This document shows, one piece after another, positions 55,299-64,000 of a stretch of DNA of 64,000 nucleotides. The notes under the pieces are model-generated. The model was not told the DNA's origin, did no database searches, and saw only the letters and a list, made by a program, of their open reading frames with translations. The DNA is from CBDDFN01 sp965227065. Lineage in GTDB: Bacteria > Pseudomonadota > Alphaproteobacteria > SPJN01. Position 1 is the first letter of the stretch. Every line of letters begins with the position of its first letter. The DNA is taken from the NCBI GenBank assembly GCA_965227065.1, contig CBDDFN010000012.1, positions 169,714 to 233,713 of the forward strand, given 5' to 3'. The translations under genes were made by a program, and so were the position numbers.

Positions 55299-56191
55299 AC
55301 GAGGCTGTAGCCCGCCTTGGGGAAATGGACATGCACGGTGCCGAGCCGGTCTGATGTGCGCGCGATGATCCAGCTTTGTGCTGTTTCCCCGACAAGATCA
55401 CCGCTGGTTTCAGCCCGCATATAATCAGACGGCGCGACGGAAACTGCGCGCCGCTCCACCGCCGCCCCGCCGGCCAGCGGCGCAGGCTCCGCCTTTGCGG
55501 CGACATCCAAAGACGCTTCGGTGGACATCTCATCAAAGCTGCCATGACCAAACGCGGTGATACGATCGCGCCAGGCCACAACCGCTTGGGCCGAGGAGGG
55601 AAATTTACCGCCCGCTGAAACCGAATTGATCCAGATGGTGTGATAGGCGGCAAAATCGCGAATGTCGGGGCTTTCCCCGCCCACAAAAGGCTGGTCCGCC
55701 AAACGCTGGGCGAGATCATCAATATGGGCCGCCCACATCTGCTTGCCTTCGGCGGGGGAAAAGCCGCCCATACCGCCCTGCTTGGCGGCTGATGCCCGGT
55801 CCGCCACCAGCTTGAAGAACCCAAGCCCGCGTTTCGACAGGCCCGACATCAGCATTTTGAGTTTGGGTGCCACCATGATGCCGGCGATGAAAATGTCACC
55901 CTCGGCATGATCAAGAAAGGCGCGCACAACATCATCGCCGGTGAAGGGTGACAGCTCGGCCTTGCCGGTCCGGGTCGCGATCTGATCGGCAATCAGCGCG
56001 GAATCGCAATAATAATCAGCCCCGTCCTGCATGACCGGAATGCGCCGATACCCGCCCAAAGCGGGATCAAGCGAGGGCCGCGGCGGCAGGGGCGGCACAT
56101 CCACCGATGTCCAGGACAGGCCGGTGTAGCCCAGCATGACGCGAATTTTCTCTGCATAAGGCGATTCAGGATAATTGTGCAGAATGAACAT
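55295..56191 (-). CDS. Glutathione S-transferase family protein
   Basis: 298 aa from ATG 56191 (GGGGGTCTGCC upstream); the frame opens to 56215. N-terminal thioredoxin-like domain with FILHNYPESPYAEKIRVML, cis-Pro region RRIPVMQDGADYY and DSALIADQI at the glutathione site. The helical domain follows, and the last ~80 residues (after DVAAKAEPAPL) are an extra segment not typical of GSTs. Probably a detoxification or isomerisation enzyme of the omega/stringent-starvation-like group. Only distantly like the GST at 4.9-5.9 kb. Confidence 0.85.
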   Translation of the reverse strand: MFILHNYPESPYAEKIRVMLGYTGLSWTSVDVPPLPPRPSLDPALGGYRRIPVMQDGADYYCDSALIADQIATRTGKAELSPFTGDDVVRAFLDHAEGDIFIAGIMVAPKLKMLMSGLSKRGLGFFKLVADRASAAKQGGMGGFSPAEGKQMWAAHIDDLAQRLADQPFVGGESPDIRDFAAYHTIWINSVSAGGKFPSSAQAVVAWRDRITAFGHGSFDEMSTEASLDVAAKAEPAPLAGGAAVERRAVSVAPSDYMRAETSGDLVGETAQSWIIARTSDRLGTVHVHFPKAGYSLV

Positions 56192-56344
56192 GGCAGACCC
56201 CCGGTTAATATCCATGTCAGATACGTTAGCATGGCTGCGCCGGATTTCTTACTCGGCTAGAAAAACACCCCCCATCGCCGGGTGATTGACGCCACCAGCC
56301 ATATTTCGGATGAAGGGATATCTGATATTCAAACCGAGTCCGTC

Positions 56345-57217
56345 ATGTCTGATCCCACCCATCATTTCTTCGACGCGCCCGAAGCGCGCGTGTCCTACTA
56401 TGAATGGGGACCCGAAAACGGCCCCACCGTGCTGATGATCCATGCCACAGGTTTTCATGCCCGGGTGTTTGATCAGACAATCAAGCATTTGCCCGATGGC
56501 TTGCGGATCGTGTCGGTTGACCAGCGCGGCCATGGCCAGTCCACCGCGCCGGGGCCGATCCAGAGCTGGGCGGAACCGCCGCGCGATATCGCGCCTTTGA
56601 TCGACCACCTTGATCTGCGCGGCATTGTCGGCGTCGGCCATTCCATGGGCGGGCATACCCTCACCCAGCTTGCCCACCAGATGCCTGAGCGTTTCAAGGC
56701 GCTGGTGCTGCTTGATCCGGTGATCCGCGATCCAAACAGCTATGGCTTTCAGATGCCGCCGCCGTTCGACAAGGCCGAGACACACCCGATTGCGCGCCGC
56801 CGGTCAGATTGGCCCAGCGCTGAAGCGTTCTTTGAGCGGCTGAAAGATCATGAGCCCTACAGCTTCTGGACCACGGACGCGCTGTGGGATTATTGCCGCC
56901 ATGGTCTTTTGCCCAAAGATGGCGGATTTGAACTGGCCTGCCCCGGTGTCATCGAAGCGTCGGTTTATGTTTCAAGCTCATCACTGTCACTGCACGAAAT
57001 TGTGGGAGAGATCACCCAGCCCGTCACGGTCGTACGCGCCAAGCAAGGCGGGGTGATGGATGGCGGCAAGATGGATTTTTCCATCTCCCCAACCTGGGTG
57101 GCGCTTGCCGATCATTTCCCGAACGGACGCGACATCTTCCGGCCCGACCTCACCCACTTCATCCCGATGCAGGACCCTGAGTTCAGCGCCCAGGTGATCA
57201 GGGACGCCGCCGCCTAA
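56345..57217 (+). CDS. Alpha/beta hydrolase
   Basis: 290 aa from ATG 56345 (the frame opens to a GTG at 56282; neither has a strong Shine-Dalgarno). Oxyanion motif MIHATGFHARVF, strand 4 DQRGHG, nucleophile Ser in GHSMGGHT, and a late His in DLTHFIPMQDP. This is the esterase/epoxide-hydrolase/C-C hydrolase fold; the substrate is not determined. The 3' end overlaps the convergent crotonase gene by 4 bp. Confidence 0.9.
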   Translation: MSDPTHHFFDAPEARVSYYEWGPENGPTVLMIHATGFHARVFDQTIKHLPDGLRIVSVDQRGHGQSTAPGPIQSWAEPPRDIAPLIDHLDLRGIVGVGHSMGGHTLTQLAHQMPERFKALVLLDPVIRDPNSYGFQMPPPFDKAETHPIARRRSDWPSAEAFFERLKDHEPYSFWTTDALWDYCRHGLLPKDGGFELACPGVIEASVYVSSSSLSLHEIVGEITQPVTVVRAKQGGVMDGGKMDFSISPTWVALADHFPNGRDIFRPDLTHFIPMQDPEFSAQVIRDAAA

Positions 57218-57909
57218 CCAAACGGCACGGCAAGCTCAAGCGTCAACGGATCATTCTGGGCCTTTGCATGGGCGCGGACCCGTTCGATCAACCCGCCGCG
57301 TATCTGGTGCTTGACCCCGCCAAAGGCCGGCTGGGCATCCAGGCTTTTTGCGCGGGAAATGGCCGTATCGAGCAAATCGCCAGGTGCGCACAACTCATCC
57401 ACAAGCTGGGCCTCACAGGCCCGCGCCACACCGATGGTGGAACTCGACAAGGTCAGATAGCGCAACAAGGCTGGTTCAATCTCGGCCCGGATCACCTCCA
57501 GCGCCCCGGCGGGAAACGGCACCCCGGCTTGCGCCTCGGTCAGGCCAAGCTTGATTGCGTCATTGTCAGCCGCCAGCCGGTAATCGCCCGCCAGCGCCAG
57601 CACCAGCCCGCCGCCCAGCGCATGGCCGTTGATCGCCGCCACCACAGGCTTTGTCACCTCCAGCAAGGCAAGCGCCATGCCGGTAATCCCCTGAATGAAA
57701 CTACTGCGCTGATCGGCGTCATAGGTGACGAGCCGTTTGGTATCGACACCGGCGCTAAACGCCTTGCCGCGCCCTGTGAGCACAAGCGGCGTATCCACGC
57801 TTTTGGCCGCCTCGGTCACCGCGGCAACCTCCTGAAGGCCCATGGCATTGACCGGCGGTGTATCAAGGCAAAAGACGGTCACGCCATCCTGTACGGAAAT
57901 CTCAAGCAT
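57214..57909 (-). CDS. Enoyl-CoA hydratase/isomerase (crotonase) family
   Basis: 231 aa from ATG 57909, overlapping the stop of the membrane-protein gene by 8 bp; a GTG at 57930 is possible. Short for a crotonase (~260). The oxyanion-hole motifs are LTGRGKAFSAGVD and AINGHALGGGLVLALAGDYR. The usual pair of catalytic glutamates is not clear: LGLTEAQAGVPFPAG holds one position only. It could be a hydratase, isomerase or thioesterase. Last gene of the leftward ketone-carboxylase unit, so it may act on an acyl-CoA made in that pathway. Confidence 0.88.
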   Translation of the reverse strand: MLEISVQDGVTVFCLDTPPVNAMGLQEVAAVTEAAKSVDTPLVLTGRGKAFSAGVDTKRLVTYDADQRSSFIQGITGMALALLEVTKPVVAAINGHALGGGLVLALAGDYRLAADNDAIKLGLTEAQAGVPFPAGALEVIRAEIEPALLRYLTLSSSTIGVARACEAQLVDELCAPGDLLDTAISRAKSLDAQPAFGGVKHQIRGGLIERVRAHAKAQNDPLTLELAVPFG

Positions 57910-58318
57910 GGGCCACCGCTTGTTTGTCACGCATCAGGGCCATGGCCTGAAGGGCCGCGCCGCCGATCTCGGTCACCAGAAACAGGCCGAACATCAGCGA
58001 CAGGCCAATCTGGCTCACCCCATACACAAGGATCAGCGCAACGCCGATCCGCGCAATCGTATCGAGCAGCGTGTTAAGCCGGCTGGTTTCGCGAATGCGG
58101 ATGATCGACCAGACCGCCGCCAGAATGCCGACAATATTCATGAAGATCAGCCCCAGCGGCGTCATCATGCCAAGCGGGCTTTCCAAACCGATCATGGCGT
58201 CCAGGTCGCCAAAGATCGACAGCACCAAAAGCGCAACCGGCGGAATGGCCATCGGCCCGACCAAGACAAGATCGATCATCGCCAGCCGCGCGATAAGTTT
58301 TTGAGATTTCGGATCCAT
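57902..58318 (-). CDS. Four-helix membrane protein of unknown function
   Basis: 138 aa from ATG 58318, which has GGGGAGG; the frame continues to 58522 but crosses a palindromic repeat and is not coding there. Four hydrophobic helices (LVGPMAIPPVALLVLSIFG, MTPLGLIFMNIVGILAAV, VALILVYGVSQIGLSLMFGL, and the last near GGAALQAM). No family recognised. Translationally coupled to the crotonase gene. Confidence 0.75.
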   Translation of the reverse strand: MDPKSQKLIARLAMIDLVLVGPMAIPPVALLVLSIFGDLDAMIGLESPLGMMTPLGLIFMNIVGILAAVWSIIRIRETSRLNTLLDTIARIGVALILVYGVSQIGLSLMFGLFLVTEIGGAALQAMALMRDKQAVAHA

Positions 58319-58387
58319 GAACAAGCCTCCCCTTTTTTGATAGGGGGAGCTTAGTGCGCAATGGACGCATTTCAAAGCACCACCGCA

Positions 58388-58531
58388 CGTCATCCCGGAA
58401 CCCGTGTCGCCCGGCCACAAGGCCGACGGCGACGCGCGTATCCGGGATCTGATCATAAGGCACTGCCGCGCTGGTTTCAGATCCCGGGTCTGCGCAGCGG
58501 TACTGCGCACCGCAGCGCGCACGGGATGACG
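58388..58531. repeat. 144-bp palindromic intergenic element with CGTCATCCCG ends
   Basis: Perfect terminal inverted repeats CGTCATCCCG (58388-58397) and CGGGATGACG (58522-58531). Inside, ATCCGGGATCTGA and TCAGATCCCGGGT form a long near-perfect stem, and GCGCAGCGGTACTGCGC-type motifs add a second one. It fills most of the gap between two genes. The GTCATCCCG...CGGGATGAC layout is that of dispersed alphaproteobacterial palindromes (REP/MITE-like). Only one copy is in the window. As RNA it would fold strongly and could attenuate or protect the transcript. Confidence 0.7.
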
Positions 58532-58537
58532 CCCGCG

Positions 58538-59161
58538 TTAAAGCCCCAGCCGGTCGAGCGCGGCTTGCACATCATCGGGCGAGGCATCGTCTGCCAGCCG
58601 GACATAACCGGCCTCAGCCGCAGACAGTTCCGCGCCCGCATCATCGAGCACGTCAAAGCCATCGGGCGCACCGCCCCCGACAATAAGCAAGGCCAGACCA
58701 TTATGTTCGGCCACATTTTTAAGCGGCCCAAGAAAATCTTCGGCCCTGTCATCAGGCTCCCGCAGAAGCAGCGCGGCAGCCCCTGCGCTGGCCAGAACCC
58801 GCGCAAGGTCAGACAAAGCAAGGCCCAGATCATCAATATCGTCTTCATCACCGTCGGGGCCTGCAAGCCCGCTTGGCCCCGGCAGGCTGACCGCCACCGG
58901 CACGCCAAGCCCTGAAACAGACGCGAGACCCGTCTTGATTTTCTGGGCGGTCTCATCACTTGTCAGGCTTTGTTCGGCATCACCCGCGTCAATCAGACTG
59001 TCGAGATTGATGTCGAGCACCTCAGCCCGGATGAGCCCTTTCAGATCGCGCGAAAAGTGGCCGAGCGTTGCGGGGTCAGACCAAGGGTCTTCTCCGTTTT
59101 TCAGCAACGCCCGGCCAAAGGACCAACCATCAATCCACAAGGATGGCCGGAGGAAACTCAT
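58538..59161 (-). CDS. Protein of unknown function downstream of the carboxylase alpha subunit
   Basis: 207 aa from ATG 59161 (GGAG at good spacing) or 210 aa from GTG 59170, whose GTGA overlaps the stop of the carboxylase gene. It reads as alternating strands and helices (GVPVAVSLPGPSGLAG, AGAAALLLREPDD, HNGLALLIVGG), suggesting part of a TIM-barrel-like or Rossmann-like fold. It is highly acidic in a linker (DGDEDDIDDL). No family recognised. The tight coupling to the alpha subunit suggests a role with that enzyme. Confidence 0.7.
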   Translation of the reverse strand: MSFLRPSLWIDGWSFGRALLKNGEDPWSDPATLGHFSRDLKGLIRAEVLDINLDSLIDAGDAEQSLTSDETAQKIKTGLASVSGLGVPVAVSLPGPSGLAGPDGDEDDIDDLGLALSDLARVLASAGAAALLLREPDDRAEDFLGPLKNVAEHNGLALLIVGGGAPDGFDVLDDAGAELSAAEAGYVRLADDASPDDVQAALDRLGL

Positions 59162-59166
59162 CGCGC

Positions 59167-61410
59167 TCACTCCGCCGCAACGGTGGAGGATTTCAGGGCG
59201 GCCAGCTCTTCTTTCAGCTTGTCGACCTCAACCTGCAAGGGATGCGGCATCATGATGGGCGGATCGGCAAGACCAGCGGGCCGCTTGCTTTCAGGCGTGC
59301 CGCAATAGACCATCGAGGGGTCTTCCCAGCAGCCATAATAAGGCGCATCAAAGGTCGGCTGATCGCGCGTCCACTCGGCAAAAAAGGCGTCAAACGGCTT
59401 GGAACGTTTGATGCGCTCAGCCCTTGCATCCTCGCGCGCCTTCTGGGTTGCCTCTTCATCAACCCGCAGCGAGCGCGTGTCATAAACCACCTTGTACATG
59501 CGGTTGACGGCGTCTTCGGACAACAGCCCTTCATCGACATCTTTCATGACATTGACCGGATCACGCAGCAGCGGATCGCCCATGCCCCCGCCCGCGCCTT
59601 GTGCGATCATGTAAAGATCACCGCGATTGGCCAGCGAATAAGGCAGCGACATGGGATGGGTCGTGTATTCTCCGCCGCTGATCGGCCGGTCATTCATCAT
59701 CTCTTCGATGGTGTAGCGGAACTCATCGGGATTGTTTTTCAGCAGCTCATACACATCGACGCCGCTGACCCGCGCCAGCGGATAGGTCGGGCAGCCATAG
59801 CCGCCAAACAGGCCCGGCACGCAGGGAAATTTGACGCCCATAGCCGTGAGCATGAAGCCCCAGACATCCGACGAGCGCGAGGCGAGCATCATCTGATAGC
59901 CCATGCCGCCGCGATGGGTGCCGAACGCCTGATTGTCCCGCATGAGTTTTTTGGAAACGAGCTGGCAGAACGGCATCTCCTCTTCCATGAATTCCTGCTC
60001 ACCCAGATCAGCCATTGAGGCAAAGATCGGCGCGCAGGAATGCTGCCCGTCACGGTCAACCAGCGCACCCCCGCCCATGCCGTTAATGTCGGCGCAGACA
60101 TTGCCGACCATCTCGCCATGCTGGGTCACGCCGCCAAACAGGAAAGTATTGATCATGTTGAACCAGGGCGCGACGACGCGGGTATATTTGTTGGGCGCCG
60201 AATGCAGGAACTTCATCGCGCAGACTTGGCCGACCGACCAGGCGGTAAACACCGACATCATCGATTGCGCGTTGGGCGTCTGGAAGCTCGGCTTGAGGAT
60301 CGAGGGTGTGTCGAAGATAAATTCGACAGGCTCCAGAACCCCCTGGTTGCGCGGCAGATCAGGCCAGATGAAGGTCAGGAAAAGCTGGGCCAGCATCCCC
60401 TTCACGGTAATGTCGAGCGAATTGTTCGACCGGTTGGCAAATTCGGGCGAAGAGCCGCGATAATCAAAAATGATCTTGTCGCCCTGTTTGCGCAGCGCCA
60501 GATTGATCTTGATCTGGGCATTTTCACGCAATGTGCCATCGGTCCACCAGGCATGGCGCACCACCCCATCGGGCCATTCAGCCAGACGCCGGCGCACTTC
60601 AGAGGCGGTGTCTTCCAGATTGGTCCGAAGCGCGGCGACAACCGCCTCCTTGCCATATTCGCGGATCGCTTCATGAATGCGCTGTTCGATGCGCCGGCAG
60701 GTGACCATTTTCACCTTCATATCGGCATATTGCAGCTTGGGCTCGCGCACCGAATTTTGCAGGAAGGTCACAATGTCTTTCTTGAGCGTGTAGTTTTCAG
60801 CCACGCGCCAGGGCGGCATTTTAAGCCCCTCGTCCCAGATCTGTTCGGCCATGGAGGGCATACCGCCGGGCTCAATCGCGCCGTTCTCGCCTTCATGGAC
60901 GGTGGCACCGGCCCAGGCAACAATCTCGCCATCCCAATAGACGGGCATCATCATCGACTGGTCGGTGTTGTGGGCCTGACCATAGCGCGCATCATTGACC
61001 AGAAAGACATCGCCTTCCTTGATGCCGACGGTGGGTTCATCCTTCCAATATTTATTGATGAACTTGATCGGGTATTGAACAAGGTTACAGAAGATCACCA
61101 CCCCGCCCGATGAGGCGATGGAAAGATCACCCGCCGCCGTATAGACCGCCGAGACACAGTCGCCCCATTTCGCGCCCGGTGCCGCGCCCATGCCTTCCAG
61201 CATGTCGAAGCTTTCATTAACGCCTGACAGGATGCGTTCGCGCACAATCTGCAGCCGGTTGGGGTCATTTTCCTTGGAGATGCACGCTTCTTCAAAGGCG
61301 GTGCGCTCCTCAAGCCCATGGTTTTCCATGATCTCGGGATCGGGTGCCAAAAACAGATTGGCTTCCTTCAGGAACGTTTCAACATTGCTCAGCTCATGCT
61401 TATCGGTCAT
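59167..61410 (-). CDS. Acetone/acetophenone-carboxylase-like alpha subunit (HyuB family)
   Basis: 747 aa, hydantoinase B/oxoprolinase fold (PF02538). AcxB-like features: an N-terminal ~90-residue extension, the GDVFLVNDARYGQAHNTDQ metal-site block, VHEGENGAIEPGGMPS, and GGVTQHGEMVGNVCADINGMGGG. Size is near acetone carboxylase alpha (~775 aa). With the next two genes it forms the alpha-beta-gamma set that carboxylates a ketone using ATP. The exact ketone is unknown. AAGGGAGG precedes ATG 61410. Confidence 0.9.
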   Translation of the reverse strand: MTDKHELSNVETFLKEANLFLAPDPEIMENHGLEERTAFEEACISKENDPNRLQIVRERILSGVNESFDMLEGMGAAPGAKWGDCVSAVYTAAGDLSIASSGGVVIFCNLVQYPIKFINKYWKDEPTVGIKEGDVFLVNDARYGQAHNTDQSMMMPVYWDGEIVAWAGATVHEGENGAIEPGGMPSMAEQIWDEGLKMPPWRVAENYTLKKDIVTFLQNSVREPKLQYADMKVKMVTCRRIEQRIHEAIREYGKEAVVAALRTNLEDTASEVRRRLAEWPDGVVRHAWWTDGTLRENAQIKINLALRKQGDKIIFDYRGSSPEFANRSNNSLDITVKGMLAQLFLTFIWPDLPRNQGVLEPVEFIFDTPSILKPSFQTPNAQSMMSVFTAWSVGQVCAMKFLHSAPNKYTRVVAPWFNMINTFLFGGVTQHGEMVGNVCADINGMGGGALVDRDGQHSCAPIFASMADLGEQEFMEEEMPFCQLVSKKLMRDNQAFGTHRGGMGYQMMLASRSSDVWGFMLTAMGVKFPCVPGLFGGYGCPTYPLARVSGVDVYELLKNNPDEFRYTIEEMMNDRPISGGEYTTHPMSLPYSLANRGDLYMIAQGAGGGMGDPLLRDPVNVMKDVDEGLLSEDAVNRMYKVVYDTRSLRVDEEATQKAREDARAERIKRSKPFDAFFAEWTRDQPTFDAPYYGCWEDPSMVYCGTPESKRPAGLADPPIMMPHPLQVEVDKLKEELAALKSSTVAAE

Positions 61411-61421
61411 CTGAGCCTCCC

Positions 61422-63551
61422 TTAATTTTGTTTTTCAAAGAGGGCTGAGCCGAAGCGGCCCATGGTCAGTTTCCAGCCCGGCTCTACCAGGAAGGTCGTG
61501 GCAGGCGTCAGCACCACCGCAGGCCCTTCAAGCCGCGATCCGAACTCCAGGTCGTCGGAGGCATAAAAGGCTGTCTCGGCGGGGCCAGACTGATAGTGGC
61601 ATTCTTGCGTCAGGAAGGGCGCAGGCGCGGGTTTGGCGTCGCTTTCTTCGGGCAGAATGTCTTTGAAGTCATGCGGGTCCATCGAGGCATAGGTCGCCAC
61701 CCGCACCGTGTTGACGCGGATGCCCGCCTCAGGCGCTTGACTGCCCTCGCCAAAGCGGCGGCCATAGTCGCGCGCAAAGGCCCCGATCAGTTCAAGCAAC
61801 TGGTCCGATGTCGTGATGCGGTTGTTTTCCGACACGACGGCGGTTTGCGCGAGCTGATTGCCGTAGCGCATGTCGAGTTCAAGCCGGTGATGGATCTTGT
61901 CGGCGGGAACGCCCTGCCGTTTCAGATCATCGGCGCCTTTTTTCTCAAGCTCGGCGATCAGCGTATTGAGCGTGTCGAACTCTTCAAGCAGCGACCGCGT
62001 GTTGCTGTCATACAAGGTCAGATAAACCGATTTCTCGTGAATATGCATCTGATCCATATTGCCCGCACCGACGGCGGAGAAGATCGCCGAAAATGGCGGG
62101 CAGATGATGCGTTCAACACCCAGAACACCGGCAATGCCGCAGGCATGAAGCGGGCCATTGCCGCCATAGGCCAGGATCGTGAAGTGGCGCGGCTCAAAAC
62201 CCCGCGCGCGCAACTCCTTGGCGATGCCGTTTGCCATGTCATTATCGACCCGCTCGCGGATCGCAAGGGCGGCGCCGGTGACATCCATACCGAGCGGTTC
62301 GGCCACCTCTTTTTGAATGGCGCGTTCGGCCCGCTTGGGGTTGAGCTTGATCGAGCCATTGGCATAGCGGTCAGGCAACAAATAGCCGAGCATGAGATCG
62401 GCATCGGTCGTGGTCGGCTTGCGCCCGCCCTTGTCATAACAGGCCGGACCGGGGTCGGACCCCGCACTTTGCGGACCAACCGCCACCGCGCGGCGCAGCC
62501 GGTCATAGCTCGCGATCGAACCGCCGCCCGAGCCCAGCGTCACCAGATGAACCATGGGGATATTAACGAGCCAGCGGTCAATCACGGGGTTGAAGTCGTA
62601 AAACTTGATCCCGCCTTGCACCACAAGACCAATGTCGAAGGACGTCCCGCCCATATCGGTGCAGACAATATTGCCCAGCTCATTCTGTTTTGAAAAATGC
62701 TCCGAACCATGAATGCCCGCAACCGGACCCGAATGGATCGTTTGCAGCGCGTCCGAGGAATTAAGTTGCGCCATGCCACCGGAATTGTGGATCACCAGCA
62801 TGGGCTTTTTATAGCCGTTTTCGCGCAGGTTCAGTTCCAGCGTCGACAGGCCGTGATACATGGCCTGGTGCAAAAATCCGTCCAGGATGGAGCTTGAGGT
62901 GCGGGCATATTCGCCTTTGCGCCCGCCCACCAGATGGCTGAGGATAATCGGCGCAGCGCCCAGCATATGCTCAGGAAATTCCTCGCGGATGATCGCCTCG
63001 ACTTCAAGCTCGTGATCGGGATTGACCACCGCATTCATCAAGGACACCACAAAGGCTTCCGCGCCCCGGTCCACCAGACGGCGGACGGCTGCGCGCACAT
63101 CTTCGGGATTGATCGCCATGATCACTTCGCCGGTTTCGGCAATGCGCTCACGCAGGCCTTCAATCATCTGAATCGGCACGATGGGTTCGGGCCGCTGGCC
63201 ATTGGGCAGGTCGCGCTTTTCAGCATCGGTCAGCCCTTCGCCATAGCCGCGCCCCCGGCTCAAAGGCACCGTGCTTTCATAGCCCGCCGTGGTCAGCAGC
63301 GCCACGGACGGCCCCTTGCGCTCGATCAGCGCATTGGTGCCAAGCGTTGTGGCATAGCGCACCGAATCCACACCTTCCATCACCTCTTCAAGGCTCAGCC
63401 CGATTTGGTCATAGGCATTTTTCAGCGAGGCGTTGAAGCCCAGCGCCAGGTTCTGATGGGTGGTCAGCGCCTTGGCTTCTACCTTGTGGTCATCCCACAC
63501 CAACGAGCAGTCGGTGAAGGTGCCGCCAATATCAACAGATACGCGTCTCAT
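61422..63551 (-). CDS. Acetone/acetophenone-carboxylase-like beta subunit (HyuA family)
   Basis: 709 aa, hydantoinase A/oxoprolinase type (PF05378 + PF01968). Starts RRVSVDIGGTFTDCSLVW, the actin-like ATP-site phosphate loop; TTLGTNALIERKG and CTDMGGTSFDIGLV are the other ATP motifs, and LAYGGNGPLHACGIAG is the family signature. Size matches acetone carboxylase beta (AcxA, ~717 aa). It phosphorylates the ketone (as enol) and/or bicarbonate. It lies 11 bp before the alpha gene and 12 bp after the gamma gene. Confidence 0.92.
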   Translation of the reverse strand: MRRVSVDIGGTFTDCSLVWDDHKVEAKALTTHQNLALGFNASLKNAYDQIGLSLEEVMEGVDSVRYATTLGTNALIERKGPSVALLTTAGYESTVPLSRGRGYGEGLTDAEKRDLPNGQRPEPIVPIQMIEGLRERIAETGEVIMAINPEDVRAAVRRLVDRGAEAFVVSLMNAVVNPDHELEVEAIIREEFPEHMLGAAPIILSHLVGGRKGEYARTSSSILDGFLHQAMYHGLSTLELNLRENGYKKPMLVIHNSGGMAQLNSSDALQTIHSGPVAGIHGSEHFSKQNELGNIVCTDMGGTSFDIGLVVQGGIKFYDFNPVIDRWLVNIPMVHLVTLGSGGGSIASYDRLRRAVAVGPQSAGSDPGPACYDKGGRKPTTTDADLMLGYLLPDRYANGSIKLNPKRAERAIQKEVAEPLGMDVTGAALAIRERVDNDMANGIAKELRARGFEPRHFTILAYGGNGPLHACGIAGVLGVERIICPPFSAIFSAVGAGNMDQMHIHEKSVYLTLYDSNTRSLLEEFDTLNTLIAELEKKGADDLKRQGVPADKIHHRLELDMRYGNQLAQTAVVSENNRITTSDQLLELIGAFARDYGRRFGEGSQAPEAGIRVNTVRVATYASMDPHDFKDILPEESDAKPAPAPFLTQECHYQSGPAETAFYASDDLEFGSRLEGPAVVLTPATTFLVEPGWKLTMGRFGSALFEKQN

Positions 63552-63563
63552 AAGCCCCTCCCC

Positions 63564-63959
63564 CTAGTGACTGTGCTTGGGTGCGATGAAATCAGGACCG
63601 ATCACCGGGCCGGCCAGCGGCTCACGCTTGTCCCACTGGGCCTTGAGCGCATCGATATCGAGCTCGATATCGTGGGCGGGCGGATGGCCCGGGGGCAGAT
63701 ATTCAACCTCAAGCAGCGTGCCGCAATTGGGGCAGCAATATTCCAAAATTGAACACCATTGCGGGTCGGGCGAAAAGGTGAACTCATACTTGCTGGGATC
63801 GATGATCGGCGCGTGCACCTCTTTAGGGTCACGCGAAGACACCAGACAGCCGGTTTTGTAGTTTTCACGGGCTGGCGCAAGCGTGTGATCGCAGTGATCG
63901 CAGCGCCAGGTTTCATCATCAAGCTCAATTTGCAGAGCAGTGGTCACATAGACTCGCAT
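63564..63959 (-). CDS. Acetone-carboxylase gamma-like zinc-ribbon subunit
   Basis: 131 aa, PF08882-type. Two Cys pairs, C20-x2-C23 (WRCDHCDHTL) and C76-x2-C79 (CCPNCG), should bind zinc. The C-terminal WDKREPLAGPVIGPDFI is typical. Shorter than AcxC (~168 aa). The small subunit completes the carboxylase complex and is first in the leftward gene order, with GGGAG before ATG 63959. The promoter would lie at the window edge or beyond, so more genes may precede it. Confidence 0.9.
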   Translation of the reverse strand: MRVYVTTALQIELDDETWRCDHCDHTLAPARENYKTGCLVSSRDPKEVHAPIIDPSKYEFTFSPDPQWCSILEYCCPNCGTLLEVEYLPPGHPPAHDIELDIDALKAQWDKREPLAGPVIGPDFIAPKHSH

Positions 63960-64000
63960 TTTCGAGTGCTCCCTGTTTTATGCGTTGTGGGTGAGGAAAA

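Noticed and set aside
58319..58522. N-terminal extension of the four-helix membrane protein
   Set aside because: The extension lies over a palindromic repeat and ATG 58318 has a strong GGGGAGG site.

Overview
The window is a GC-rich, tightly packed stretch of a Gram-negative chromosome, most likely from an alphaproteobacterium. The evidence is several TonB-dependent receptors, a YadA-type trimeric autotransporter, a curli operon containing the alphaproteobacterial accessory protein CsgH, and many oxygenase, SDR, GST and AraC genes typical of oligotrophic marine or soil heterotrophs. A Caulobacterales, Parvularculales or sphingomonad-like host is my inference; the order cannot be fixed from the sequence. 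No rRNA, tRNA, integrase, transposase or CRISPR array was recognised.

Layout. 1-6 kb: the end of an unknown gene, an AraC regulator, and a leftward unit GST > TonB receptor > Rieske oxygenase. 6-16 kb: an RTX calcium-binding protein, a leftward TonB receptor > PAS-like/LuxR/alpha-beta-hydrolase fusion, an SDR, and two small exported proteins of unknown role. 16-18 kb: a trimeric autotransporter adhesin with three near-identical 252-bp repeats. 18-22 kb: a four-gene leftward cluster (membrane desaturase/hydroxylase, DUF4188 protein, styrene-oxide-isomerase-like membrane protein, PF10118 hydrolase) divergent from an AraC regulator. 22-26 kb: two NAD(P)-dependent reductases, a TetR regulator with two clear TGACC-N3-GGTCA operators in the divergent promoter, and a possible 2OG-Fe(II) oxygenase. 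26-36.2 kb: a roughly 10-kb RTX gene read as three ORFs because of two single-base, mutually compensating frameshifts. 36.4-41 kb: a curli operon (two curlins, CsgH, a third curlin-like protein, CsgF, CsgG) followed by a DUF4399 gene.

41.3-51 kb holds the best-defined system: a guanidine-I (ykkC) riboswitch, then a complete guanidine uptake and degradation operon. It encodes a three-part ABC importer, two DUF1989 proteins (carboxyguanidine deiminase CgdAB type), a biotin-dependent urea/guanidine carboxylase and an allophanate hydrolase, all joined by short overlaps. The predicted route is guanidine > carboxyguanidine > allophanate > ammonia + CO2. A perfect 8-bp hairpin that masks the first Shine-Dalgarno sequence lies just after the aptamer.

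51-64 kb: a low-GC HEPN-like orphan gene, a cytochrome P450 divergent from an FdhF/YdeP-type molybdoenzyme, a second GST, an alpha/beta hydrolase, and a leftward operon starting with three subunits of an acetone/acetophenone-carboxylase-like enzyme (gamma, beta, alpha). That operon is followed by an unknown protein, a 144-bp palindromic repeat, a four-helix membrane protein and a crotonase. Overall the window combines nitrogen scavenging, uptake and oxidation of hydrophobic or ketone substrates, and large surface or secreted adhesins (RTX, YadA-like, curli).
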